Shown here: positions 45,301 through 60,300 of the stretch, piece after piece
Layout: every line of letters starts with the position of its first letter
Numbering within the stretch: the first letter of the stretch is position 1
Source: Liolophura sinensis
Taxonomy: Eukaryota; Mollusca; Polyplacophora; Chitonida; Chitonidae
Reading direction: 5' to 3'
Assembly: GCF_032854445.1 (NCBI RefSeq)
Contig: NC_088298.1
Coordinates: 5,764,160 to 5,828,159, forward strand
DNA length: 64,000 bases
The notes under the pieces: generated by a model
What the model saw: the letters and a program-made list of their open reading frames with translations, nothing else
Told to the model about the DNA's origin: nothing
The model's database searches: none
Program-made: the position numbers and the translations under genes

Positions 45301-48300
45301 AGCAGACTTCAAAAATTGGCCCCAACTGCAGTATTTGGGCTACTTGTACAAATGCACTTGTACAAATGCACTTGTGGCAAGCTACTGGCAAGCTACTGGC
45401 AAGCTACTGGCAAGCTACTGGCAAGCCATTTTCAGCGTTTGTCAGATAAATTTTCCTTCTGTTGCCTGATTAAACCTCACCTCAAAGTTTGTCAAAAGTG
45501 GGGTTCCCGAATCAATGGCCGCTCGGCGAATCAGGTAATTGTCTCGGATGTACTTTGTCTGATGATTAGGCAGATTCACCACTAGGTCAATTTCCTTCTC
45601 CTGTATCAGTCTGGAGAATTAAGAAAAGAACAACAAAAAAAAGTTAGTCTTAACTATCACACAACAGAGCATTGCTAAGGAGTATATTAATTTATATGTT
45701 TGTTCTTCAATTCTAAGACAATTCTAAGACAAACGAAAGCACAGTTTTCAGAGAATCAATACAGTTCTCTTGAACAGATCAGTCAAATTATTGACAGTTT
45801 AGCTGAAAAAAAAATGTAAGATGATTCACAGTATCTTCTAGAGACCTAGAACTGAATAAATACATGTAAGAAGTAGTGTATTTCAATCACAGAGGTCCCA
45901 TCTACATTCTTTGTTATCTAAAATACAGCAGACTTAACACACTACCTCCTTTAAAACAAGGCCTGAAATTCTACCTACTATGATATGACTGAGCGAAATG
46001 TGAAAATTTACCTGATTTTAAATTGTTTCATCACTTCAAATCCTTCTCACAACGCCAGTCTTCCCTACTCTCAAAATCCCTCCCTCATCTTTTCCTGACA
46101 TAAATCTTCTAACCCTCCCTCCCCCTGGTCAAATCCCTCCCTCATCCTTTCCTTAGACAAATGCAACTCGCATCACATTCAAACCATCCTCTAAACATGA
46201 ATCTTTCCCTCAAACAAAATCCTTTTTTCCTGAGACAAAATTACAACAAACATCATCTAGCTACTAAGGTAAGTGTTTAGCTAAACTAGCCTGCGAGAGT
46301 TTATTTATTTGTTTGTTTGGAGATTTCACTTATATGATGGCGCCCTGCATTATGGTAGAAGGAATCAGGGCAGAGCCCGCGAGAAACCCATGATCATGTG
46401 CAGGTTGCTAGCAGACCTTCCACGTGCGACAGGAGAGGAATCCAGCATGAGCTGGACTTGCCATCCACAGCTGTTGCACTGGCAAGAGGCTCGTGTGTCA
46501 CTCTGCAGTTGTTGCACTGGCAAGAGGCTCGTGTGTCACTCTGCAGTTGTTGCACTGGTGCGAGGCTCTTGTGTCACTTTGCAGCTATTGCGCTGGCAAA
46601 GAGGCTCCTGTGTCACTCTGCAGTTGTTGCACCGGCCAGAGGCTCCTGTGTCACTCTGCAGTTGTTGCCCCAGCCAGAGGCTCCTGTGTCACTCTGCAGC
46701 TGTTGCACTGGCGAGAGGCTCCTGTGTCACTCTGCAGCTGTTGCCCCAGCCAGAGGCTCCTTTGTCATTCTACAGCTGTTGCACCGGCCAGAGGCTCCCG
46801 TGTCACTCTGCAGTTGCTGCACGGGTGAGAGGCTCCTGTGTCACTCTGCAGCTGTTGCACTGGCGCGAGGCTCCTGTGTCACCCTGCAGTTGTTGCACTG
46901 GCACGAGGCTTCAGTGTCACTCTGCAGCTGTTGCACTGGCGAGAGGCTCCTGTGTCATTCTGCAGTTGTTACACTGGCGAGAGGCTCTTGTGTCACTCTT
47001 CAGCTGTTGCACTGGCGCGAGGCTCCTGTGTCACTCTGCAGCTGTTGCACTGGCGAGAGGCTCCTGTGTCACTCTGCAGTTGTTGCACTGGCGCGAGGCT
47101 CCTGTGTCACTCTGCAGCTGTTGCATGGGCGAGAGGCTTCTGTGTCACTCTGCAGCTAATGCACTCGCGAGAGGCTCCTGTGTCACTCTGCAGTTGATTC
47201 ACCGGCCAGAGGCTCCTGTGTCACTCTGCAGTTGTTGCACCGGCCAGAGGCTCCTGTGTCACTCTGAAGCTGTTGCACCGGCCAGAGGCTCCTGTGTCAC
47301 TCTGCAGCTGTTGCACGGGCGAGAGGCTCCTGTGTCACTCTGCAGCTGTTGCACTGGCGAGAAGCTCCTGTGTCATTCTGCAGCTGTTGCACTGGCGAGA
47401 GGCTTGTGTGTCACTCTGCAGTTGTTGCACTGGCAAGAGGCTCCCGTGTCACTCTGCAGCTGTTGCACTGGCGAGAGGCTCCTGTGTCACTCTGCAGTTG
47501 TTGCACTGGCCAGAGGCTCCTGTGTCACTCTGCAGTTGTTGCACTGGCGCGAGGCTCCTGTGTCACTCTGCAGCTGTTGCCCCTGCCAGAGGCTCCTGTG
47601 TCACTCTGCAGCTGTTGCACTGGTGAGGGCTCCTGTGTCATTCTGCAGCTGTTGCACCGGCCAGAGGCTCCTGTGTCACTCTGCAGCTGTTGCACGGGCG
47701 AGAGGCTCCTGTGTCACTCTGCAGCTGTTGCACTGGCGAGAAGCTCCTGTGTCATTCTGCAGCTGTTGCACTGGCGAGAGGCTTGTGTATCACTCTGCAG
47801 TTGTTGCACTGGCCAGAGGCTCCTGTGTCACTCTGCAGTTGTTGCACTGGCGCGAGGCTCCTGTGTCACTCTGCAGCTGTTGCTCCTGCCAGAGGCTCCT
47901 GTGTCACTCTGCAGCTGTTGCACTGGTGAGGGCTCCTGTGTCATTCTGCAGCTGTTGCACCGGCCAGAGGCTCCTGTGTCACTCTGCAGCTGTTGCACGG
48001 GCGAGAGGCTCCTGTGTCACTCTGCAGTTGTTGCACTGGCCAGAGGCTCCTGTGTCACTCTGCAGCACTGGCATGTTAGCCACTAGGCAGCAGATGCCCT
48101 ACTATGTCCACAACTGTATAACCTATGGAAAGAGATGCCCTTCCTTTACCTACGACGACATTCATAAAGTGAATGCCACCAGCAAAAAAAATCCCCTATC
48201 ACAGTCGTTCAGTCTGTTAACCACAGATATACATGTTAGTGGTGGCTTAGAGGTGGAGAAAACATAAACATTACATAAAGTTCAGATGAAAGAGTGTGAA

Positions 48301-51300
48301 AAGTTAGTGGCAAACGTGGTCTTCAATGTTTTTTTTTTCAATTTTCCTTTAAAGAGAAGAAGAAAACAAAGGTTTGTATGGTGGGTAGTTGGGACCCCCT
48401 GTCCTCTTGGTATATATAGTCTTTGTGTAATGATGTTATGAATGAAGATGTAACATATGTTTAATAAATCTATTTGCACTAGAATTTGGTCTTGTGTTCA
48501 AATGTGTTCAATTTGGATTTTCGTCATATTTATATTTTTAATATATTTATACATATCATCATAATTCAGATTAAATGCATATGTTTGGATATCAACAATA
48601 AATTTACAATCAGATAAATTTATTAGACACTCATTACATCCTTATTTAGAGCATTATTATGCAACAACAATATGTACCAAGATATGGTCCCAAATACCCA
48701 CAATACAAAAATATTTTCAAATACCCTTATCTCCTGAAATAAAAATCGACAAAAATATTTAAGACCATATTTGCAAATAAGTTCTCACGCTCTTTCATCT
48801 TATTTTGGCATCCTTTTTTATGTTTTCTACTCCTTTAATTGTTGGCTTTATTGCAAACATACCAATCCTATTCTCCCAGTATCTCACCTTACTTTGTTCA
48901 GGTGTGTTAAAAAGTACAAACTGCACAAGAAATTAACTACATAAATGAAGCAAACAAACCAAACATAATGAATTTTCCCATAAAAACTCTATCCTATAGA
49001 GTTGGAGTAATACAGTTAGCTTGGCAAAGGAGAATCTCTTAAAAAAAAAAAAAGCACTCATTTTCTGTGCTTTGCTACACCAAAAACTTAAAATGAACAA
49101 AGGCTAGATGTATACATTTCTTACTCACAATTCAATATATACTTGTACACATCTCTCAAACAACAAAAACTGCTTAGTCAGCTGTATGATGTTTTTATAA
49201 TATCACAAATATATGAAATGAAATGAGCAGAACCATCACACAACAGTTAATTGTTTGCCTGTTATTTTTTTCACCTAAACTTTTTAATTTGTTTTCCATG
49301 CATTGTAAAAATAAATAATCAGACAAGTAGCTTTGTTAATTCAATTTTTTTATGCAGATAAAAAGGTGACACTGACAATGTAGATGCCTAAATGTATCGC
49401 TCAGGTAAAAAGAGGATCAAGGAGCAGGTTTCACACGCTGCAGTTCTTGATAGTGAAAATAAACACAAATAAAAAAACCAAAACAAAGAAAACAAAACAA
49501 ACACTATGCTTCAGATGTTTTTTTTCTTGGAGAAGCGTGGAGTTTTTCACGTCCTTTGCTCAAAAGTGCCATTAACTCCTTAGGGCAGCAGTAAAATCCT
49601 TTGTAGTTAGCATTGATGGTCTTACTTTATACTTATTTCATCCAATCATAATGCTGGCTGCTGTCATACAAGTGAGATACTCTTGAGTACGGCGTAAAAC
49701 ACCAGTCAAATCAATAAATAAATCATTCACCTATCTTATTCTGGTTGGCGTACTAGGCCCTACCTAAGAACGCTATACTTACAGGTATATGATGGTAAGT
49801 AAGCAGATAGATCAGTGGATCAGCAGAATTAAACACGTAAATATTAAAAGACAAGGCCGAACTACTACCTTTCACAAAATATCTGCCTCATCTGCTCATC
49901 TGCAGTTCATAATTGCCCATGATCAGTAGTGAAAAGTACGTGACAAGTTTCTAAAATTTATAAAGCGGGTTGTATTATAGCTTGGTCAAACTTTAGAAAC
50001 ATTTTAACATCATAAATAACAATTATGAGTTATTTACTCAATGGCAAGAGCTTGAGTTACCCTACATGACCACAAATTTCATCCAAGACTCTTGTCCATT
50101 TTTTTCTGATTCTGGGAGTTGTACTGATTTCAGAAAGGTGTTTTGAGGTTTGTTTGGAACATGGGATGACATTCTACTAGAACATTATACATTTCAGCAC
50201 CAAAAATAACATTTTGTGACATTTATTTGCCTCTAAAAATGCACTTTTGTGGGCGAAATTTTAGGTCAATAAGTCTTGTCAGCAAAGAAAATTTGATTTG
50301 ATAAGCCAATATGGATTTTTTCACACATATCTCTGGAATGGCCTCTTTAATACAGACGCCAGATGTCAATATTAATTTATCAGGCGGTACACAACCACAT
50401 CAACTAAACATACAAAGCTCACAGCATACTTATAAAAGCTACAGGACAGATCAAAATATGCATCAGACAAATCAATGCCAATTAACCGCAGGTAATATTA
50501 ATTAATATGGCAGACGCTCAGGTGAGCACAATGCACTCTTAACAGTCTACAGTTTTGGGGTTTTTTGGGCTAGGTCTGATTATAGCCGATTACATGATAT
50601 ATATTACCACTGAAAAGTGATCAATTCATAATAGAAAACGTAACTTCAGTGATTTCCAAAAGTGAGTTCATGAGCCTTAATTAACAAAAATGTCACATCA
50701 GGTTTATTACACATCGCAACAATTACTTTCTGCGACATGATCCAATCACATCCCCCACACACGTCATATTTATGATTAATCCTTCGTTTTTTGCTGAAAC
50801 CTAGATATCACTGACCCTTAAACTCACTAATATTCATATCTGTTGACCTGACATCACCTGCATCTCATTATGTCTCATGGCCTACATTTGAGTGGCTGCA
50901 CCATAAACTCATTAATATTCATATCTGTTGACCTGAGATCACCTGCATCTCATTATGTCTCATGACCTACATTTAAGTGGCTGCAGCTGATCAGGTGATA
51001 TCTGTTTTACACTCACAAACCTTCATCTGACCTTTGTGTGACACCCTCATTATCGTCCTAATAAGGTGTACCAACTGTGCACTATTTGTGTACATTTTCA
51101 ACTGTAGTTGAACTCATTTGACCGCTTAAGTAACACTTGCATCACAGCATTAAATCAGTCCAGAGCTACACATTAATTTGGAAGATAGGCAATGCACAAG
51201 GAGAATATAAATACTTGTGTTTTTATCTATTTTAAATATTAATGACAGTGATATTCTTTGTCCATATATGTTTAATTTATTTATTTATTTAATTGGTGTT

Positions 51301-54300
51301 TTACGCCGTACTCAAAAATATATCACTTATATGAGGGCAGCCAGCGTTATATTGGGAGGAAACCGGGCAGAGCCTGAGAAAAACCCACAACCATCCGCAG
51401 GTTCTTATATCTATATTACACATAATGACATATTATAATAATAAGTACATATTTAAGTCATGAGTGGAGACTATGGAAGAACTTTCATAAACAGTTTATT
51501 CATTTATTTATTTATTTATTTATTTATTTATTCATTAATTTGACTGGTGTTTTATGCCATACTCAAGAATATTTCACTTGTACGAAGATAGCCAGCATTA
51601 TTGTGGGAACTACGAAACCACCAACAAGCTTGCTGGCAGACCATCATTGAATGTCTCTAACAGAGGACAAAACCTGTTGAAAATGAACAGAACAGCGCAG
51701 TATTCAAACTTGATCTGTTAACTTGTGATTTATTTATTTATTTGATTGGTGTTTTCAGTTATACTCAGGAATATTTCAATTATACGATGACAGCCAGCAT
51801 TATAGTAGGAGGAAACTGGGGGCAAAAGAATTTGTCATGATTATAGTATTGAGAATCTTCATTCAATACAACAAACCGTTTTGACAAAAAAAATGGTCTG
51901 CAAACCTGAATACAGTCCGAAACATGAAAAAAAAAGGTTATATTTTTTGGTTACAAATCCTACCTGAAATGCTGCATTGTCATGTAAAGTTTCCATAAAA
52001 TACATGAAAAAAAAGGTCAGAAAAATGATTTATGACAAATTAAAATTAAAAGGACAAGGTGTATAAAAACCCACAATGGACTGAACAGTTCATTGTGGGT
52101 TTTTACCATTGGGTTTTGACCATTGGGTCATGGTATACCTATGGTCATGGTATACCTATGGTTGTGGTATGCCTATGGTTGTGGTATAACTATGGTTGTG
52201 GTATAACTATGGTTGTGGTGTAGCTATGAATGTGGTATTATACCTATGGTCATGGTATACCTATGGTCGTGGTATACCTATGGTTGTGGTATGCCTATGG
52301 TCATGGTATACCTATGGTCGTGGTATAACTATGGTTGTGGTATAACTATGGTTGTGGTATACCTATGGTTGTGGTATACCTATGGTCATGGTATACCTAT
52401 GGTCATGGTATGCCTATGGTCATGGTATGCCTATTGTTGTGGTATGCATATGGTCATGGTATAACTATGGTTGTGGTATAACTATGGTCATGGTATTACT
52501 ATGGTTGTGGTATACCTATGGTTGTGGTATACCTATGATTGTGGTATTATACCTATGGTCATGGTATACCTATGGTTGTGGTATACCTATGGTTGTGGTA
52601 TACCTATGGTCATGGCATACCTATGGTTGTGGTATAACTATGGTCATGGTATTACTATGGTTGTGGTATACCTATGGTCATGGTATAGCTATGGTTGTGG
52701 TATAACTATGGTCATGGTATAACTATGGTCGTGGTATACCTATGGTCGTGGTTTACCTATGGTTGTGGTATAACTATGGTTGTGGTATTCCTATGGTTGT
52801 GGTATAACTATAGTTGTGGTATACCTATGGTTGTGGTATAACTATAGCTGTGGTATAACTATGGTTGAGGTATAACTATGGTCATGGTATGCCTATGGTC
52901 ATGGTATGCCTATTGTTGTGGTATACCCATGGTTGTGGTATACCTATGGTTGTGGTATAACTATAGTTGTGGTATAACTATGGTTGAGGTATAACTATGG
53001 TCATGGTATACCTATGGTCATGGTATGCCTATTGTTGTGGTATACCCATGGTTGTGGTGTAACTATGGTTGTGGTATACCTATGGTTGTGGTATACCTGT
53101 GGTCATGGTATGCCTATTGTTGTGGTATAACTATAGTTGTGGTATAACTATAGTTGTGGTATAACTATGGTTGTGGTATAACTATGGTTGTGGTATAACT
53201 ATAGTTGTGGTATAACTATGGTTGTGGTATACCTGTGGTCATGGTATACCTATGGTTGTGGTATAACTATAGTTGTGGTATAACTATGGTTGCTATGGGA
53301 TAATTACTTGGTTGCTATGGGATACTAAAAAGTTGCCATCAGGGCATCATTACTATGGGATATACGGCAAGATAACTTGGGTGATATGAGGGGGTCAGGA
53401 ATACTTGACAGACACACATCTTTCTAATACAAACATGGTTGCCACTGGATACTTACTTGGTCGCCATGGGATGCTTACTTGGTTGCTAGGTGATACTTAC
53501 TTGGTTGCTATGGGATGTCCATGCTGGTTTTTCTCGAAGGCCCAGCCCACGACTTTGGTGTCAATGTTATGGGCATTGAGATAGGCGGCTGTGGCTTCTG
53601 TAGCATACAGCTGAAAGTCAACACGTGATGGTTTTGATTAAGAATAAAATAATACTAGTGTATTGCAAAGTCTACATGTATTTTATTTATTTATTAATTA
53701 ATTTGATTGGTGTTATATGCCACAGTGAACATGTAAATGACAAACTAACCGACTTTAAAAACCCTTTTAAAAAGTCACAAATCACCAAAAAACAATTAGA
53801 GCAAAAGTTAACTTGAATAAGTGAACTGATTTTCACATCAACACAGGCCTTGTCAAACTGACTCACCCAAAACCACTTTTACAGTTAAAGGCAAAGAAAA
53901 TAGGAAAATAAAGTATTTATCAGATGAAAGACATTAAACACTGTCCACAAAAATAGTTTGATTTATTTTATCAGAATTTCTTTAACTGACTAAAATGCAT
54001 TTAAAACATAAGATTCTATGGTGGACCCAGAGGGTATCAGCCACGTCACAGCAAATATGTTTGGCTTGAAATAGTTTGTTTGAAATGCAAATTGTATACC
54101 TGAACACAAATAAAGAGAAAACTCTCTTGTAAATACCTGATATCCCAAATCATACAGCTTTTTGGCGACTGGGAGAAACTTGTGGTGGAAAGAGTGTTGT
54201 ACTCCTACTAAGATGTTACTGCTGGGGCGGGGGAGTTTCATCCCGGCTGACATCATGGCCTTCAGAAAGGCTGTGTGGATGGTCGCTCCAAAACACGCCA

Positions 54301-57300
54301 CCTAGTGGGCAAAGTTATTTTAGAAACACTGACAACAAGCTACATGTAATTCAGACAACGTAGAACGTATGCTTGGATCAAGCTTGATTTTTTTAATTTT
54401 TTGTTTATTTTATTTGATAGTTGTTTTACACCATACCCAAAAATATTTCAGTTATACAACAGCAACCAACATTATGGTGGGAGGAAACGGGACAGAGCCC
54501 GGGGAAAACCCATGACCATCCGCAGGTTGCTGTCAGACCTTCCCACTTACGACCTGAGAGGAAGCCAGCATGAGTTACACTTGAGCTCACAACAACAAGA
54601 TATCTAGCAACTATTTAAATTGTCAGATGGACAGAATGTGCAAAATGTAAATGTTAAAATAAAGTGTTGGTATCTGGAATGAAAACAGCTATTTCCCCGT
54701 ATACTTATTCATAGTCAGGATTCTTGCAATGATCTCACTGAGAATAATAACATTAGATTCCTCCAATATTACACACTGTAGCCAATCACCCTCCACTTTG
54801 TATATATGTACTTGTAAGATGTAGCTGAATATACATTATTATGCAAGCTCACGCCATGAAAGCCTTTAGAGTTAACCCCCTTACATACCTCTCCAGTGGA
54901 GGCCATTTCACATCTCAGTAAAGGGTCAGCATCGCGGAGTCGTGGCCATGAGAACATGGATGCCTGACAACGAGATCATGCAGGGATAAACAAGAAATGT
55001 ATATTGGGAAGAAAATGGGTGTAAAAGTTAGATAATTATGGTCACATCAAAACAAAATAATTTTAGGTTTCACTTGGTGACTTGTCGCAATGAAGTCAGA
55101 TTAAAACTTAGAAATATTTATTTCTTATATTTATTTGCTTGCATATTAAAAAATTCCTTTATTTTTTTTTTGTTGACATCACGGATATCAGCCTAATTAG
55201 TGGAGAAAACTGGACTGCAAGGGATAAACTACTGACTTCTGGCAAATTATTGACAAACATTTCCACAAGTGACAAACAGATATTCAAGTCATATAGGTGG
55301 AAGACAAGTGGTCTTCAATAATAGTTAATACACTTAATATGCTAATGTCACAGGGTCCTATGTTTAGAACATTGAATTTTCAAATTTGTTTAAGTTCAAG
55401 TCTGTCCAAGCCCGGGTTTGAACCCATACCTTGTGTGTACTAGCGATTGAAAAGTTAGGCATCTGAAACCACTTGGTTGTTAGCCTGAGTCCACTAAAAC
55501 CGAAAATAAGTTAATTTACAAGTTTTTGCCACTCTTTTCTTTCATAATATAATTTATTTTAGATCCAAGAACAAACTTAGTCCAGCTAACCTTTATTCCA
55601 ACGTAATCTTGAGGATTCTGTGGGTTTTCAAGTGTCGGCAGTTCCTCGACGTTGATGGGCTGTTTCTGCATCACCTGCGTTGCCGTGGCGATGAAATCCG
55701 TCCCAATTGTTTTGGAAACAAATGGACAGGACCGTGATGCCCTCAAATTTAGCTCAATAACCTTGTTTCGGAAATAAAACAGAATTATAAGTTCAAAGAA
55801 GGAGAAACAATAAATTAAAACAACTGAGTTGGTTATGTGAACTGTCTATTTTCGTTACAACAAATGGCTTATATGCAATGAGTGGGGATGCACATGTGCA
55901 GTACCTTGACATCATTTTCTTTGACCAAAAACTGGATGTTGAAAGGGCCAGTGATCTCAAAACGAGCAGCGATCTTAGCGGTGGCGTCCCTTATCTGTAA
56001 CACAAGTAGAAAGTTTCTGATGCAGTCTGATAGTGGAATGAAAAAAAAAAAAATATCATTTTGGGATTTTTCATCCACACAACTATACAGGCCTGGCTCA
56101 ATGGTATGTATACTGTAAATTTCCAACTTTTTCGACCTCTAAAGCACATTTCTTCAGCAGAATTTATGCATACAGCCATTGCAAAAATGGTGTTAGAATG
56201 ATCTACGTCACTAATGATGCAAGCTTCCTAAAACTGCTTAAATTACTCCCCCTACACCCCATGCTTCTCTGGCCATGTTAATAAGAGTTGTATGCAGAGA
56301 GATATGGTTGAACAAGTTGTTGAATTAAGATACACATACGTGTACACACATGTATGTCATTCTCTTGGATGGCAGAAGAATACACCGGGATGGGGGGGGG
56401 GGGGGTTGTCAGGGGGGTCTTGCTGTTGTTTAACACCATACTTAAGAATTTTTCTCTTATCCTCTGGCGGCCAGTTTCATGGATGAAGGAAACCAGAGAG
56501 CCCAGAGTATTAAATCAACAGAAAATGTTGAAAAAATGTTCATCAAATTGGTTTGTGACAGACCAATGGACCGACAGACTAATGGACCAATAGACTAATG
56601 GACCGACAAACTAATGGACCGACTGACAGATTAACAGACTGACAGACTAATGGACTGACAGACTAATGGATTCACAGAAGAGGTAACTGAGACAGGATTA
56701 TTAATAGTGTAATAATACACAATGTCACTATATAATATCATTATTTCATCTGTAGTCCTGACACTCGCCATACCTGTTTCAGGGCCTCTGCGTTGATTGT
56801 CTGGGTGGGCAGGATGAGTGTGGCATCCCCGCTGTGCACACCTGCATTCTCCACGTGTTCACATATAGCGTGAGCCACAACCTGAACAATACACATGTAT
56901 CTGTGTAAATATCAATGTACATGTATTCAGGAATATTTGTGTACATGTATTTATGTGTATATCTGTATACAAGTATTTGTGTGAATGTGTACATGTTTTT
57001 GTGTGAATATCTTAATATCTGTATTTCTGTGCATACCTGAGTACACATATTTATGTGAATATCTGAGTACACGTATCTAAATGAGCATCTGTGTACATGT
57101 ATTTGTGTGAGTATTTGTGTACATCTATTTGTGTGAGTATCTGGTACATACATTTATATCAATATCTACCTGTATTTATGTGAATATCTGTACATGTATT
57201 TAAGTGAACATCTGTGTACATGTATTTAAGTGAATATCTGTGTACATGTATTTAAGTGAATATCTGTGTACATGTATTTATGTGAATATCTGTGTACATG

Positions 57301-60300
57301 TATTTAAGTGAATATCTGTGTGAATGTATTTATGTGAATATCTGTGTACATGTATTTGTGAGAATATCTGTGTGCATGTATTTAAGTGAATATCTGTGTG
57401 CATGTATTCGTGAGAATATCTGTGTACATGTATTTAAGTGAATATGTGTGCATGTATTTGTGAGAATATCTGTGTACATGTATTTATGAGAATATCTGTG
57501 TACATGTATTTAAGTGAATATCTGTGTACATGTATTTGTGAGAATATCTGTGTACATCTATTTGTGTGAGTATCTGGTACATACATTTATATCAATATCT
57601 ACATGTATTTATGTGAATATCTGTGTGCATGTATTTAAGTGAATATCTGTGTGAATGTATTTATGTGAATATCTGTGTACATGTATTTGTGAGAATATCT
57701 GTGTGCATGTATTTAAGTGAATATCTGTGTGCATGTATTCGTGAGAATATCTGTGTACATGTATTTAAGTGAATATGTGTGCATGTATTTATGTGAACAT
57801 CTGTGTACATGTATTTAAGTGAATATCTGTGTACATGTATTTAAGTGAATATCTGTTTACATGTATTTACGTGAATATCTGTGTGCATGTATTTAAGTGA
57901 ATATCTGTGTGAATGTATTTGTGAGAATATCTGTGTGCATGTATTTATGTGAATATCTGTGTGCATGTATTGTGAGAATATCTGTGTACATGTATTCAAG
58001 TGAATATGTGTGCATGTATTTGTGAGAATATCTGTGTACATGTATTTGTGAGAATATCTGTGTACATGTATTTATGAGAATATCTGTGTACATGTATTTA
58101 AGTGAATATCTGTGTACATGTATTTGTGAGAATATCTGTGTACATGTATTCAAGTGAATATCTGTGTGCATGTATTTGTGAGAATATCTGTGTACATGTA
58201 TTTATGCAAATATCTGTACATGTATTTAAGTGAATATTTGTACATGTATTTAAGTGAATATCTGTGTACATGTATTTATGTGAATATCTGTATGCATGTA
58301 TTTAAGTGAATATCTGTGTGCATGTATTCGTGAGAATATCTGTGTACATGTATTTATGAGAATATCTGTGTACATGTATTTAAGTGAATATCTGTGTACA
58401 TGTATTTGTGAGAATATCTGTGTACATGTATTCAAGTGAATATCTGTGTGCATGTATTTGTGAGAATATCTGTGTACATGTATTTATGCAAATATCTGTA
58501 CATGTATTTAAGTGAATATTTGTACATGTATTTAAGTGAATATCTGTGTACATGTATTTATGTGAATATCTGTGTGCATGTATTTAAGTGAATATCTGTG
58601 TGCATGTATTCGTGAGAATATCTGTGTACATGTATTTATGAGAATATCTGTGTACATGTATTTAAGTGAATATCTGTGTACATGTATTTGTGAGAATATC
58701 TGTGTACATGTATTCAAGTGAATATCTGTGTGCATGTATTTGTGAGAATATCTGTGTACATGTATTTATGTGAATATCTGTGTGCATGTATTTAAGTGAA
58801 TATCTGTGTGCATGTATTTGTGAGAATATCTGTGTACATGTATTTATGAGAATATCTGTGTACATGTATTTAAGTGAATATCTGTGTACATGTATTTGTG
58901 AGAATATCTGTGTACATGTATTCAAGTGAATATCTGTGTGCATGTATTTGTGAGAATATCTGTGTACATGTATTTATGTGAATATCTGTGTGCATGTATT
59001 TAAGTGAATATCTGTGTGCATGTATTTGTGAGAATATCTGTGTACATGTATTTATGAGAATATCTGTGTACACGTATTTATGTGAATATCTGTGTACATG
59101 TATTTGTGAGAATATCTGTGTACACGTATTTATGTGAATATCTGTGTACATGTATTTGTGAGAATATCTGTGTACACGTATTTATGTGAATATCTGTGTA
59201 CATGCATTTAGGTGAATATTTGTTTACATGTATACTCAACAAAACTATAAACGCACAAAGCAATTCTATATTGTTTTCTCTCAGTATTAAATAATGCGTT
59301 AAATACAATAACTACGGTGAGTATTCTTTATCAATTGTAGCTTCAATTTCCACCAGATTTTCACACTTTAGGGCCATACTCCAGGCGCTATGGCAGCATG
59401 AAAACTGAGTTGACAGTAATCACAGTTCACAGATTCAAATGTGTCCACCGTTAGCAACCTGATGAGAGTGAATTGAGATTTTTGGCAAAAAATCAATATT
59501 AGATAATTAAATCAAATTTTCTGAATTTACCAAGAAGAGCTCAGTAAATACAGACCTGCTTTATAAATGTCATGAATTTTATAACTGATTGGAGTGGTAA
59601 CACAAGCTCAGACAAGACTGATATTTACTGAAAGGTAATTTTTTTTAGTTATTCTAAAATGCTACCAAAAATTTGACTGGAACTGCACAAAAAATCTCTG
59701 GTGTAGCCTCTTTCAAGTCACAGTCAAAAGGCCACAAGTCCTAACCTTGCCATCCGTAGCGACAGCATCCATTTCTACCTCTCTGGCGCCCTCTATGAAC
59801 TTGGTGATGACGACGGGGTAATCCTGTGACACTTGGGTCGCCTGACTCAAGTAGATCTTCAGCTGTTCGTGATTAAACGCCACATTCATGGCGGAGCCGC
59901 TGAGAATGTATGATGGACGCAGCAGACAAGGGTATCCAACACTGGCGGCGAATTCCAGGGCCTTGTCCTGTGTAGGGAGAAGACAAAGAACCCGAGCATA
60001 TAATCATATTTACAACAACAACGGGATAAACGAAATAAAATAAATATTTATACTTGTAACTTTAATCCGACTTTAATCCAACTTTAATTGTGATAATATC
60101 TGCCTGCCAGAACAGGGATTACTGTACTTCAAATGTTTCAAGCGACACATTTTTCTTGATTCTGGCTGATTCCCCATTATAAGATGACTTTAAAATTTTT
60201 GGTGAAGTTTGATTAATTACTTTAAAATAGCATTATCAATTTTTTTTTTCAAGATTATGTTCGCAGTTTCTATGCCAAATGAAGAAAATTATGCCCTGGA

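Noticed and set aside
46309-48267. 652-codon forward reading frame
   Set aside because: It is the read-through of a 38-bp tandem repeat with no stop in any phase. The protein merely cycles every 38 residues through three frames, and it begins in a SINE.
52213-52722. Tyr/Gly/Met-rich frames resembling a structural or shell protein
   Set aside because: They are translations of a 17-bp array inside a CPS1 intron, with the same motif in overlapping frames.
56779-59308. His/Thr/Tyr/Ile repeat proteins on the minus strand
   Set aside because: Intronic 26-bp array; the frames overlap the conserved exon 5 or lie wholly in repeats.
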